Source: Thraustochytrium sp. TN22 | Lineage: Eukaryota > Sar > Bigyra > Thraustochytrida > Thraustochytriidae | Assembly (NCBI GenBank): GCA_013306675.1 | Contig: JABLUY010000025.1 | Span: forward strand, 62,001-126,000 | DNA length: 64,000 nt | Direction: 5' to 3' | Shown here: piece by piece, positions 11,478 through 19,944 of the stretch | Layout: each line of letters opens with the position of its first letter | How positions within the stretch are numbered: position 1 is the first letter of the stretch | Program-made: the position numbers and the translations under genes | The notes under the pieces: model-generated | The model's input: the letters and a program-made list of their open reading frames with translations, nothing else | Databases searched by the model: none | Told to the model about the DNA's origin: nothing

Positions 11478-13076
11478 ATGGGGCACTCCTCGCGTCCAGC
11501 GGTGGTGGGGCTCCTCGCCACGGCGACGCTGGCCGCGATCTGCGGCGCTGTCAACGGCGAAGCGAATTGCGGAGTGAATGTGTCCATCGCCGACAAGGAC
11601 ATGAGCGGATTTGCCACGGCGCACGGCCCGCTGAGCGTGAGCGGCGTGCAGCTCGTCAATGAGGATGGCAACACCGTGCAGCTGCATGGCCTCGCCGGTA
11701 GCCTGATCAGCTTTGTGGACGGCGCCACGAGCAACTGCGTGACCGAGGCGTACCTCCGCCACGTTGTGGAGCACTGGGCTGTCAACGTGTTCCGCATCGA
11801 TGTGGACCCTGCCGAGTACACCTCGAGCACGGCGCGCGGCGATGCGCTCTTCGCCGGGATTGTGGAGCTCGTAGGCATCGCTGAGGACCTTGGCATCTAC
11901 GTCATCGTCGACTGGCACGTCGTGGGCAATCTCTACGACTACATGACGGACTCCACGTCCGGGTCGGCCGTGGACTTTTGGACGCGTGTCGCGACGCAGT
12001 TTGCCAGCAAGCGACATGTGCTATACGAGCCAGCAAATGCGCCCGCTGGGCTCACCTGGACCGAGACGCTAGCTTACCACAACACGCTCATCTCCACGAT
12101 CCGCGCCATCGACGCTGATGTAGTGATTCTTGTCGGCACGGCCAACAACGCGCTCGACGTGGTGAGCGCCAACAGCCAGCGCGTCAACAACCCGGCCAAC
12201 GTTATGTACACATTTCACTTCGCATCGGCTGAAAGCCAGCATGCGAGCTACGCTGACACGATATCCGACCTCATTGCTGAGATCCCGCTCTTCGTGTCGG
12301 GGTTTGACACCGCCAACAGCGACTGGTCCGGCGGCATCAACCTCACCAATGCAGAGATCTTTTTAGACATGCTTTCTGGCGTTGATGGCGCGCAGACTAC
12401 CGGCGTCAAGGTCTCCTATGTGATGTGGGGCCTCTTCGAGAGCGACGGCAACCCGGCCGCGGTACTTTTCGGCGACGCCTGCGCCAACAACCTCGTCGCC
12501 GATACTGCGCACATTACCTGCGCTGGCACCTTCATCCGCAACTACATGAACGATGCGGAGCGCGTGGCCACGCTGCCGCCCATTACCACCTCCGCGCCCA
12601 AGGCCGAAGCTGAGCCGGCGACGGACACGCCGGCGACGGACGCGCCAGCGACCAGCACGCCAGCGACCAGCTCGCAGGCAACAGCTACGGCGACCGCTAC
12701 CGCTGCCCCCGAGGGCTCAGGCATCACAGCGTCCCCAACCGCGTTCTTCGCAGGAGGCTTGGGAGCTGAGGGGACGAACATCGTTCCTATCGCGGCCGGC
12801 GCCAGCGGTGCGGTCGGCATGCTTGCTATCGGCAGCCTTTTGATGACCTGCCGCCGCGGCTCGCACGACAACATCGCGGGACAGTACTACTTTGACAAGA
12901 AGGACTCGAATGTCTGGCAAGGCGGCGGTCGTGTCATCATTCGCTCGGACGAGGACCCGTACGTGCCGTCAAACGAGCCCATGCGCCAGTCCTCGTCCGT
13001 CTTTGGGCCGCTCTTCCGCTTCACCATCCGGCCTGTCTCCACCGACGTGCACATGAACGTTGACCTCGACGTGTAG
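11478..13076 (+). CDS. Membrane-anchored GH5 (cellulase-like) probable pseudoenzyme
   Basis: The predicted protein has 532 residues: a signal peptide (about 1-26), a glycoside-hydrolase-5 (subfamily 2-like) barrel (about 30-355), a Thr/Ala/Pro-rich stalk (about 365-410), a transmembrane helix (about 436-460) and a 70-residue tail starting with basic residues. Family landmarks are clear: the QLHG strand, WAVNVFRID, LGIYVIVDWHV, and a VLYEPAN strand. The acid/base Glu of the NEP motif is Ala188 (NAP). The nucleophile Glu of the T/S-EWG motif is Gly275 (SGFD). The usual HFY near the active site is FHFA. Both glutamate losses are one base away from GAG. It is therefore probably catalytically dead but may still bind cellulose or another glucan at the cell surface. 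The frame is otherwise intact. Confidence 0.85.
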   Translation: MGHSSRPAVVGLLATATLAAICGAVNGEANCGVNVSIADKDMSGFATAHGPLSVSGVQLVNEDGNTVQLHGLAGSLISFVDGATSNCVTEAYLRHVVEHWAVNVFRIDVDPAEYTSSTARGDALFAGIVELVGIAEDLGIYVIVDWHVVGNLYDYMTDSTSGSAVDFWTRVATQFASKRHVLYEPANAPAGLTWTETLAYHNTLISTIRAIDADVVILVGTANNALDVVSANSQRVNNPANVMYTFHFASAESQHASYADTISDLIAEIPLFVSGFDTANSDWSGGINLTNAEIFLDMLSGVDGAQTTGVKVSYVMWGLFESDGNPAAVLFGDACANNLVADTAHITCAGTFIRNYMNDAERVATLPPITTSAPKAEAEPATDTPATDAPATSTPATSSQATATATATAAPEGSGITASPTAFFAGGLGAEGTNIVPIAAGASGAVGMLAIGSLLMTCRRGSHDNIAGQYYFDKKDSNVWQGGGRVIIRSDEDPYVPSNEPMRQSSSVFGPLFRFTIRPVSTDVHMNVDLDV

Positions 13077-13205
13077 TCGAGTTCCGTGTTTCCAACGACG
13101 CGCACATGAACGTTGACCTCGACGTGTAGTCGAGTTCCGTGTTGTCCGTCTCCAACAACGCACACACACAAACATGGAGCTCGACGTGAAGTCGAGCCCC
13201 GTGTT
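13040..13205 (+). repeat. Three tandem hairpin repeats across the GH5 stop codon
   Basis: Three repeat units each contain the inverted repeat CTCGAC-(5 nt)-GTCGAG, at 13065-13081, 13118-13134 and 13180-13196. Spacing is 53 and 62 bp. The stop codon TAG (13074-13076) of the GH5-like gene lies in the first hairpin. In the third copy the loop changes from GTGTA to GTGAA and the pair just outside the stem becomes G-C, so the stem is kept or lengthened while the sequence changes. Confidence 0.9.
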
Positions 13206-13828
13206 GTCCTGTGTCTTCCCGTGTCATCTGTTGTTGCGCTGCTGCTGCTGCCGCTGCTGCTGCAGCTTTCTGCTGCTGCGTCCTTCTGATCCTTGATTTC
13301 ATTTCACCCTGTGGCCAAGCAGCAGCTACAGCTCTCCTGCAGTGCCTTCTGCCGCTCTTGGATCTTAGTAATCTGATGTGCTCTGCTCCCGCTGCTCCGT
13401 CGGAGAAGGAAGGCCGGCCGGGCCGGGCCCGCCGGAAGAAGGCGTCCCTGGTTCGCTTCTGCCTCCTGTGCTGACGCACACCGGCGCCCATGCAGGCGCA
13501 AGCTGCTTTTTTCAAGGACGCGCTCAAGGCCGGCGTTCGGGTCCTCGCTCGCTCGCTCGCTCGCGCAGGGCAGGCCGCGGCCCAGGCCGCCGCCCGGCCG
13601 CCGTGGCTCTCCTGGTCCCTCCCTGCCAGCGGCAGCGCCGGCGGGCGGCGTCGGTCTCGTCACGAGCTCGAGCCGTGTGGGCCCTGACAGTGAGGCCGGC
13701 GTCGTCATCGCCTCGCGGACTTGAACTTCTTCGAAACAGAACCCGATTCTGGCTCGCGCAGGGCCTCGCAGGCTCGCGCAGGGCCGCACAGGCTCGCGCA
13801 GGGCCGCGCAGGGCCGCGCAGGGCCGCG
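13206..13828. other. Spacer upstream of the membrane esterase gene
   Basis: No gene is recognised. It holds a CTG/CCG trinucleotide run near 13235-13280, a GCTC tetramer array near 13544-13563 and a tandem array of 10- and 20-bp units directly before the next ATG. Confidence 0.5.
13750..13828. repeat. Tandem GGCTCGCGCA / GGGCCGCGCA array before an ATG
   Basis: Repeated units of GGCTCGCGCAGGGCC and GGGCCGCGCA end immediately upstream of the ATG at 13829. An earlier in-frame ATG at 13721 would translate this array into an Ala/Arg/Gly-rich leader. That is why I prefer the later start. Confidence 0.85.
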
Positions 13829-16800
13829 ATGGGCGGGGGCCAGGGCCTGCGCGCGCTGGCGTGGACGCTGGCCGTGGGCAGCGTGGGGTGCTTCGCGCTC
13901 AAGGCCGGCGACCTGGGCGATGACGCGCTCACCGGCGGCGCGGCGAGCGACCAGCTGGCGGTGGTGGGCGGCGTGGTGGGCCTGCTGTGGAGCGGCCCGC
14001 TGACCGTCCTGGCCGGAGTCGAGCGCTTCGGCTCGTACAGATTTCAGATGTACCAGCCGCTGCACGGCGGCTCCGTCTTCGTCGTCATGCAGGCGCTCGG
14101 TTGGACGTGCTTCGCGTTGGCGGCAGGCCTGTGCGCGGTGGTACTGCTCAACCCGCGAGTCGCCGAGGGCACGCTCATGGGGATCGCCGTGCTCGGGTTC
14201 TGCGCGAACGCGCTGCTCAACTTGAGCCTGGACTGGTACAAGCCCGGCCGCGGCTCGTACATCCAGCGCCGGCTGCAGGCCATGCTCGAGGAGCGCTCCG
14301 GGCTCGAGTCGACGGCCGTGGCGCTCGGCGGCGCCGGCCTCGCCGTGCTGGGCCTTACCGATGCCGCGCTCGGCAGAACCGCCAGCGCGCACCGCTCGGC
14401 GCGAGTCGACCTCGCCATGCAGGTGGGCAGCGCCGCCTTCGCGGCGAGCGCGGTGCTCTCCCACGGCCTCGCCGGCGCGTGGGCGCGCCGTCCGCAGGGT
14501 TATAGGCTCTTGCAGCCGTTTCAAGGCGGACCCGAGTTCCAGATCCTGCAGGGCTTTGGCTGGGCGCTCGCCGGCACGGGCGTCTACGCCTTCATGTACC
14601 GCCAGGACCTTGGCGTGGGACAGTTCCAGGGCTTGCCGACCATCTTTGGTGCGTTAGGCTTTGCGTCCAGCTACCTGCTGGCCGTCAGCCCGCGCTACTT
14701 TCAAGAGCCCCACGACCCAGCCGCGGCAGCGGGCGCCGCGGCCAAGCTCAGCGCGGCTGCGGCCGCCACGGCGGCGGCTGCGTCCAAGGCCAAGGAGGCG
14801 GCAAAGGCAGCTCGACGACGCGCTCAGGGCCCGGCCTGGGTCATGCATGCAACCTGGGTACTGAGCGCAGTCCCTGCGCTCCGGTACGTCACAGGCACGA
14901 CCATCATCCCGGAGGATGCCGTGCGGGCGTGCGCGGCCGCAGCCGCGCCGCTCGCGCACGTGGGCGGCTGGATCAAGCTGCGGGAGCGAAGTGGGTACAG
15001 GCTGTTCAGACCCTTCCATGGCAACACCTCGCATATCTTGGCCCAGGCCTTTGGTTGGCTGCTGTATGGCATCGTGGTTTACATGCTCCTCCTGCTTCGT
15101 CAGGGCCGCCGGTCGGAGCACCACTTTGAACCACTTGCCGTGATCGCGCACGCACTCATCGTCGAGTCGGTGCGGCGCCACCCGCAGGTGCGCGCGCCGC
15201 CGGCATCGAGTGCGTCGGAAAGCGAGCGGGATGCGCAGCCAGCGTCGACGGCGAAGAGGAGCGCGGCGGAAGTCGCGGCGGCCGCGGCGCGCTCGAGGTT
15301 CCGCGGCGTCGACATCCTGGCCGCCGTGGTGGCGTCGGCCTGCCTCCTCCCGGAGACCGTGATGACTGTGGAGCCAGGCACGTGGTGGGCCGTGCATGCG
15401 GCGGCCGGCCTGGCCTGGGTAGGCGTCCGCGTGCTCATCTACGTAGCCCTCTTCCGCGGGGACCTGCGCGCGTGGAGACCCTTTGGCGGACCCGACATGT
15501 GGGTCCTGTGCGAGGCCATCTCATGGACCATCTTCACCATCGCGACGCTGGCGAGCCTCATCATCTTGCGCTTGCCGCTGCTTGGTGCGGTGGCTGACAG
15601 CGGCAGTGGCAGCGGCAACAACAACAGCAGCATGCGCGGCGCGCGACGCGCCGCCGCGGCCGACGCAGCGCGCGCGTGGATCGTGGCCGCCACCATTGGC
15701 CACGCCTTTTCCTACGTGCTCTTGCGGTACGGCGCACAGGCGTACGCCGTGGACGAGGCGCGCGAGCAGGCGCGCGATAGTGAGATTCGGCCGTCGCTCA
15801 CCGCAGGTAGGTCGCGTAGCCGGCGCTCCTCGTCCATGAGCCTGCTGGCCGCCACGCCACCACCGCCGCCGAGCCGCGGCTGGCTGGCCTGGGTTGTGAC
15901 GGGCGTCGCGCTCGCGGACGGCGCCCTCTTCGTCTGGGTCGACCGCGGTGCGTGGGACGGAACTGAGGGCAACGCCCGTGCGCAGCGCGTCTTTGCCGCA
16001 GCCGTCGCCCTGGCGGTCCTCGGCATGGGTGGTACGCACCTCTTGGTGGGCCCGCGGTCGCTGGCCGGCTACCGTGCCTTCCAGCCGTTCGAGGGCGGCG
16101 CCATGTTCGTCATGTTCCAAGCACTCGCGTGGACGCTCTTCTCCGTAGGGCTCATCCTGGCGCTCATCGTCTCCAACGCCGGCTTGCAATTCGTGCGTGC
16201 CATCCCGGGCGCCGTCGCTCTGCTGGGTGCCGGCTTCGCGTCGGCGCAGCTGCTACTGGGCTGGTCGCTGCGGTTCTTCACGCGCCTACCCAAGTTCGCC
16301 ACGACGTTGGACGGCGGCGTCGGCCTCATGCTTGGACTGTTCTCCGTGGCGCTCTTCATGCTCGTGGACTTTGCCGTCATCCGCTTCGCGCTCCCGTACA
16401 CCTTCTTCCGCCCTGTGATTGCGAGTGCCTGGGTGGCCGCGTGCGCCTCGGTGCCGCTCTCCGGCGTCGTCCTGGCGCGCGCGCGACGCGACCGTCGCCG
16501 GCGCATCGAGGGCGACGGCTGCGGCGGCGATAAAGATGGAAGCAAGCTCAAGAAGATCATCAAGAAGCGAGATTCTGACCTCGTGGAAGAGATCGACGCG
16601 GCCAGTGCCGCTATGGTGCACTCTCCGACGCTCATCGTGATTGGCTGTGCATTGTGGAGCTTCACCATCCTCATGGGCGCGCTCCTGGTGGCCAACAGCG
16701 TCTACAGCAGCCATTACATCCCGTCGGCGTGGTCCGCGACGCTTGCGGGCGTGTCGAACCTTGCATCGCACGCCTTCTTGGGCCTGGCAACCACGTCCGC

Positions 16801-18259
16801 GTCCTCACCGCGGGAGCTTCTGGGCTCCGTCCCGGCCGTCTGGCTCTCGGCCTTGGCCGTCTTCATCGGTGTGCGCATCTTTGCGTATCTGTTCCTGCCA
16901 TTCCTGCGGTCCTTCCTGGACTGGCCCATGCACTACTACGGCGTGCGCGCCAAGCGGTGGCGTGGCTGGCTCTCACCCGATGGCCTGCAGGCACTGCGCA
17001 ACGTGCACGTGCAGCGCGCCATTCCATACGGGCCGACGCCACGCCATGTGCTGGACGTGCTGCGCCCGCTGCATGCCGCCGACGTGCACGCGGCGCCGCT
17101 CGCGGCAGGCGAACGCGCGCCACCGCCCGTCATCTACCTGCACGGTGGCGGCCACATTTGCGTGTCGGCCGAGCTGCTGCTTCATTCTGTAACGCCGTTC
17201 TGCCGCGCCGGCCTCACCGTATACGCGGTGGAGTACCCGTTAAGCCCAGACGAGCAGTACCCGGCGGCCGTGCTGAGCGTGCTGCACGCGTTGCTGTACA
17301 TTCAGGCCTACCACTGCAGCAACCCGGCGTGCCGGTACCCGTGCGCCGAGGCGGATCCACGTGCGCGGGGGGACGCGGCGGCCTCGCACGAGTGCTTGTA
17401 CTCGATGTGCGGCTACGTGCCGCCGGCCGGCGGCACGCTGGAGGAGCTTCTCGCGGCGCGCGATCGCCAGCGCACCTGCGCGTGGTGCGGATCGCAGCTC
17501 GGCACGGACCAGGTGCAGCTGCTGGGCGACTCGGCCGGCGGTAGCCTGGCGGCCATGGCAACCGCGCTCCTGTGCAACGAGGGCCTGTACAAACGCGCGG
17601 CAGCCAGCGCGTCGCCAACATACGTGGGGTTTGAGGACCTCAAGCCATCCGACTTTCCCTCGGTGCGCCGCCTGGGCGTGCTGTACGGTCTGCTGGGCCG
17701 CCAGACGCCGCTGCGAGACGAGGTGGAGGGGGTGGACGCCGGTTCGTGGCTGTGGCGCATCATCTGCCATGTGGGCATCCTGCTTGTCTTCCGCCTCTAT
17801 GACAGCGGGCTCAACACGCCGCACCGCGACACGCCCGGCCCGCAGTCGTCACTCACGGATGTCCCGGCCGAGGAGCTGAAACACTTCGCGCCCGAGACGC
17901 TCTTGATCTGCGGTGCCTCGGACCCGCTTCTGCCGTGCAATGTGGTCGCGGAACGCTACCTCGGCAAGCTCGGTCATCCGTGCTCGCTGCACGTTGTGCC
18001 CGGCACGCACGCGTTTCACGGGTTCCCTGTGAACTGGATGCGCTATGTTGGCACGGACTGGACGCTGAACGCGCTGCCGGCCACGTACGACCTGCTGGAG
18101 CTCTTCACAGGCGGGCGCTTCGACAAGGCGGCGCTCGTTGCCAAGCAGCGCCGCGAAGTGATGCTTCCGGACTACACGCCGTTCGTGGTCTTTCCGCTGC
18201 TGCTCGTCGCGCTGCCGGCGGTGTTGCTCTCGTACCTCTTCAGCTTGCTGCCTGTGTAA
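13829..18259 (+). CDS. Five-module polytopic membrane protein fused to HSL-type esterase
   Basis: The predicted protein has 1,476 residues from the ATG at 13829. The first ~1,050 contain many hydrophobic helices organised in five diverged modules. Each carries a G/D-(Y/L)-R-x3-P-(F/L)-x-G landmark followed by an aromatic helix (near residues 67, 224, 389, 545 and 746, so about 156-200 residues apart). I do not recognise this module. The C-terminal third is an alpha/beta hydrolase of the hormone-sensitive-lipase family: oxyanion-hole HGGG near 1104, nucleophile elbow GDSAGG near 1233, Asp in GASDPLLP near 1363 and His in GTHAFHGF near 1393. Between HGGG and GDSAGG lies a Cys-rich insertion (about 1161-1224). 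A last hydrophobic helix ends the protein. The likely role is hydrolysis of an acyl ester at a membrane; substrate unknown. Confidence 0.8.
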   Translation: MGGGQGLRALAWTLAVGSVGCFALKAGDLGDDALTGGAASDQLAVVGGVVGLLWSGPLTVLAGVERFGSYRFQMYQPLHGGSVFVVMQALGWTCFALAAGLCAVVLLNPRVAEGTLMGIAVLGFCANALLNLSLDWYKPGRGSYIQRRLQAMLEERSGLESTAVALGGAGLAVLGLTDAALGRTASAHRSARVDLAMQVGSAAFAASAVLSHGLAGAWARRPQGYRLLQPFQGGPEFQILQGFGWALAGTGVYAFMYRQDLGVGQFQGLPTIFGALGFASSYLLAVSPRYFQEPHDPAAAAGAAAKLSAAAAATAAAASKAKEAAKAARRRAQGPAWVMHATWVLSAVPALRYVTGTTIIPEDAVRACAAAAAPLAHVGGWIKLRERSGYRLFRPFHGNTSHILAQAFGWLLYGIVVYMLLLLRQGRRSEHHFEPLAVIAHALIVESVRRHPQVRAPPASSASESERDAQPASTAKRSAAEVAAAAARSRFRGVDILAAVVASACLLPETVMTVEPGTWWAVHAAAGLAWVGVRVLIYVALFRGDLRAWRPFGGPDMWVLCEAISWTIFTIATLASLIILRLPLLGAVADSGSGSGNNNSSMRGARRAAAADAARAWIVAATIGHAFSYVLLRYGAQAYAVDEAREQARDSEIRPSLTAGRSRSRRSSSMSLLAATPPPPPSRGWLAWVVTGVALADGALFVWVDRGAWDGTEGNARAQRVFAAAVALAVLGMGGTHLLVGPRSLAGYRAFQPFEGGAMFVMFQALAWTLFSVGLILALIVSNAGLQFVRAIPGAVALLGAGFASAQLLLGWSLRFFTRLPKFATTLDGGVGLMLGLFSVALFMLVDFAVIRFALPYTFFRPVIASAWVAACASVPLSGVVLARARRDRRRRIEGDGCGGDKDGSKLKKIIKKRDSDLVEEIDAASAAMVHSPTLIVIGCALWSFTILMGALLVANSVYSSHYIPSAWSATLAGVSNLASHAFLGLATTSASSPRELLGSVPAVWLSALAVFIGVRIFAYLFLPFLRSFLDWPMHYYGVRAKRWRGWLSPDGLQALRNVHVQRAIPYGPTPRHVLDVLRPLHAADVHAAPLAAGERAPPPVIYLHGGGHICVSAELLLHSVTPFCRAGLTVYAVEYPLSPDEQYPAAVLSVLHALLYIQAYHCSNPACRYPCAEADPRARGDAAASHECLYSMCGYVPPAGGTLEELLAARDRQRTCAWCGSQLGTDQVQLLGDSAGGSLAAMATALLCNEGLYKRAAASASPTYVGFEDLKPSDFPSVRRLGVLYGLLGRQTPLRDEVEGVDAGSWLWRIICHVGILLVFRLYDSGLNTPHRDTPGPQSSLTDVPAEELKHFAPETLLICGASDPLLPCNVVAERYLGKLGHPCSLHVVPGTHAFHGFPVNWMRYVGTDWTLNALPATYDLLELFTGGRFDKAALVAKQRREVMLPDYTPFVVFPLLLVALPAVLLSYLFSLLPV

Positions 18260-18384
18260 GATAATTAGTTAGAGAGAGAGAGAGCAACAGATACCAGTAA
18301 AAAGCTTGAAGAAGACATGTGGCAAGGAGGGCAAAAGAAGCGCAATGATGATCGTAGAGCAAAGGGAGGGAAGGTGGCAATCAA
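18260..18384. other. Short convergent spacer
   Basis: The spacer is 125 bp between the stop codons of the membrane esterase and the CDPK-like kinase, with a short GA run near 18272-18283. It presumably serves as the 3' end of both genes. Confidence 0.5.
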
Positions 18385-19944
18385 TCAGGAGTCGCGGAGC
18401 GAGGAGGAATCCCGCAGCCCCTGCATGTACTCGTCATAGGACAGCACGCCATCGTGGTTGCGATCAAAGCGATCAAACTCCTCCTTGAGAAGCTCAAAAG
18501 ACTCGTGGTCGCCGTAGGCGTCGCGCAGCTCCTCAAAGGAGATGAAACCATTGCGGTCGCGGTCGATGTGATTAAAGGCCCAGCGCAGGTTGGCTTCCTT
18601 GGTGAGCATGTACTCGTTGTGGCAGGCAGTGCAGAAGTCGTTGAGGTCGATGAGGCCGTGCTTGTCGAGGCCGGAGCTGCGCAGCAGCTGCGTCAGGTTC
18701 TCGGCGGACGTGAGAATGTTGAAGGAGTTCTCCTTGCGTGAGGCCTCGAGGATGGCCTCGGCCAAGTCGTCCGCGGAGATGAGCCCGCTGTGATCCTTGT
18801 CGAGCGAGGCGACGACCTGGCGCAGGCCAATGACGTAGGCGTCCATCTCGTCGCGGCCCGCACAGTCGGCCAAACGCTTGGCGATGAGTTCCAGCGAGAG
18901 GCGCTTGATGCGCGTCGTGCGGCTCAAGGAGACCAGGTTGTCGATGGCCAAGCTGAGCGGCGCGTCGCGGCCGCCGCCCAGGTCGCGCACCCACTCGTGG
19001 TGCAGGCAGGCCGTAGCCGAGAGGCGGTCGTCCGGGTTCACGCACAGCATGCCACGGATGAGGTCCTTGGCGCTCTCTGAGACGTCGCGCCAGGCGTCGC
19101 CTTCGAAGTCGTACTGGGCGCGGCACACGCTTCGGATGATGGACTCATCCGAGTCGCCGTGGAATGGGACGCTGCCACTCAGCAAAATGTACAAAATCAC
19201 GCCAGCGCTCCAGATGTCGCACTTCTCGTTGTAGTTCTGGCTGATGACCTCGGGCGCCACGTACGACGGGCTGCCGCAGCTCGCATGCATGAGCTCATCG
19301 TTGCGGAACGGATGCGCCATGCCGAAGTCGCACAGCGCCAGCCAAGAGTCGTCGTCCCTGGTCCAGAAGAGTAGATTCTCCGGCTTGATGTCGCGGTGCA
19401 CCACGTGCAGCGTCTCGTGGCAGTACTCGAGCGCGAGTAGCACCTGCCGGATCAGCGTGGCGGCGTCCTGCTCCGAGTGAGACCCGCGCTCGATGATCCT
19501 GTCGAAGAGTTCGCCGCCCACACACAGCGGCGTCGAAAAGTACACGTGCTCCACGTCCTCGAAGGCCTCCACGAGCCCCACACAATGCGGGTGCTCGATG
19601 CGCTCCATCACGTCCAGCTCCGTGCGCAGCTCTTCCAGGCTGTCCACACTATCCTTGGCCACGATCTTGAGCGCCACAAACTCATCGTTGAAGCCCTCGA
19701 TCTTGTGCTTGGGCAGCACGCGCGCGCGCGACACCGTGCCATACCGGCCGCGTCCCAGCTCCTCCAGCACCTCGTACCTGTCCTCCAGCCTCGCAGAGCA
19801 CTTGGTTACGGACGTTTTGCTCGGGCTTTCGAACGGATTCAGCCTGCTCATGAAGTTCGACAGCGACGACACGCCGCGCGTGTGCCTGCTGCGCCGCGCC
19901 GTTGCCGCGCACAGCGTGCGCGACACGAGCCCCAAGCCTGACAT
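18385..19944 (-). CDS. Calcium-dependent protein kinase (CDPK-like), four EF-hands
   Basis: The predicted protein has 519 residues from the ATG at 19944. The Ser/Thr kinase domain (about 56-320) has glycine loop GRGRYGTV, Lys in VALKIVAK, catalytic loop HRDIKPENLL, CDFG and the GSPSYVAPEV activation segment. A junction region follows, then four EF-hand-like loops (about 375-515). EF1 (DKDHSGLISADD), EF3 (DRDRNGFISFEE) and EF4 (DRNHDGVLSYDE) look calcium-competent; EF2 (GLDKHGLIDLND) has lost its first acidic ligand. The kinase-plus-EF-hand order is that of CDPKs of plants, alveolates and stramenopiles. The N-terminal 45 residues are Arg/Ser-rich without an N-myristoylation Gly2 pattern and could be a mitochondrial presequence. 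A later start at 19851 is possible. The frame stays open to 20508, but that extension is repeat translation. Confidence 0.88.
   Translation of the reverse strand: MSGLGLVSRTLCAATARRSRHTRGVSSLSNFMSRLNPFESPSKTSVTKCSARLEDRYEVLEELGRGRYGTVSRARVLPKHKIEGFNDEFVALKIVAKDSVDSLEELRTELDVMERIEHPHCVGLVEAFEDVEHVYFSTPLCVGGELFDRIIERGSHSEQDAATLIRQVLLALEYCHETLHVVHRDIKPENLLFWTRDDDSWLALCDFGMAHPFRNDELMHASCGSPSYVAPEVISQNYNEKCDIWSAGVILYILLSGSVPFHGDSDESIIRSVCRAQYDFEGDAWRDVSESAKDLIRGMLCVNPDDRLSATACLHHEWVRDLGGGRDAPLSLAIDNLVSLSRTTRIKRLSLELIAKRLADCAGRDEMDAYVIGLRQVVASLDKDHSGLISADDLAEAILEASRKENSFNILTSAENLTQLLRSSGLDKHGLIDLNDFCTACHNEYMLTKEANLRWAFNHIDRDRNGFISFEELRDAYGDHESFELLKEEFDRFDRNHDGVLSYDEYMQGLRDSSSLRDS

Noticed and set aside
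13721-13828. Earlier start for the membrane esterase
   Set aside because: The added 36 residues come from a tandem GGCTCGCGCA array and look untranslated; the ATG at 13829 leads directly into a hydrophobic helix.
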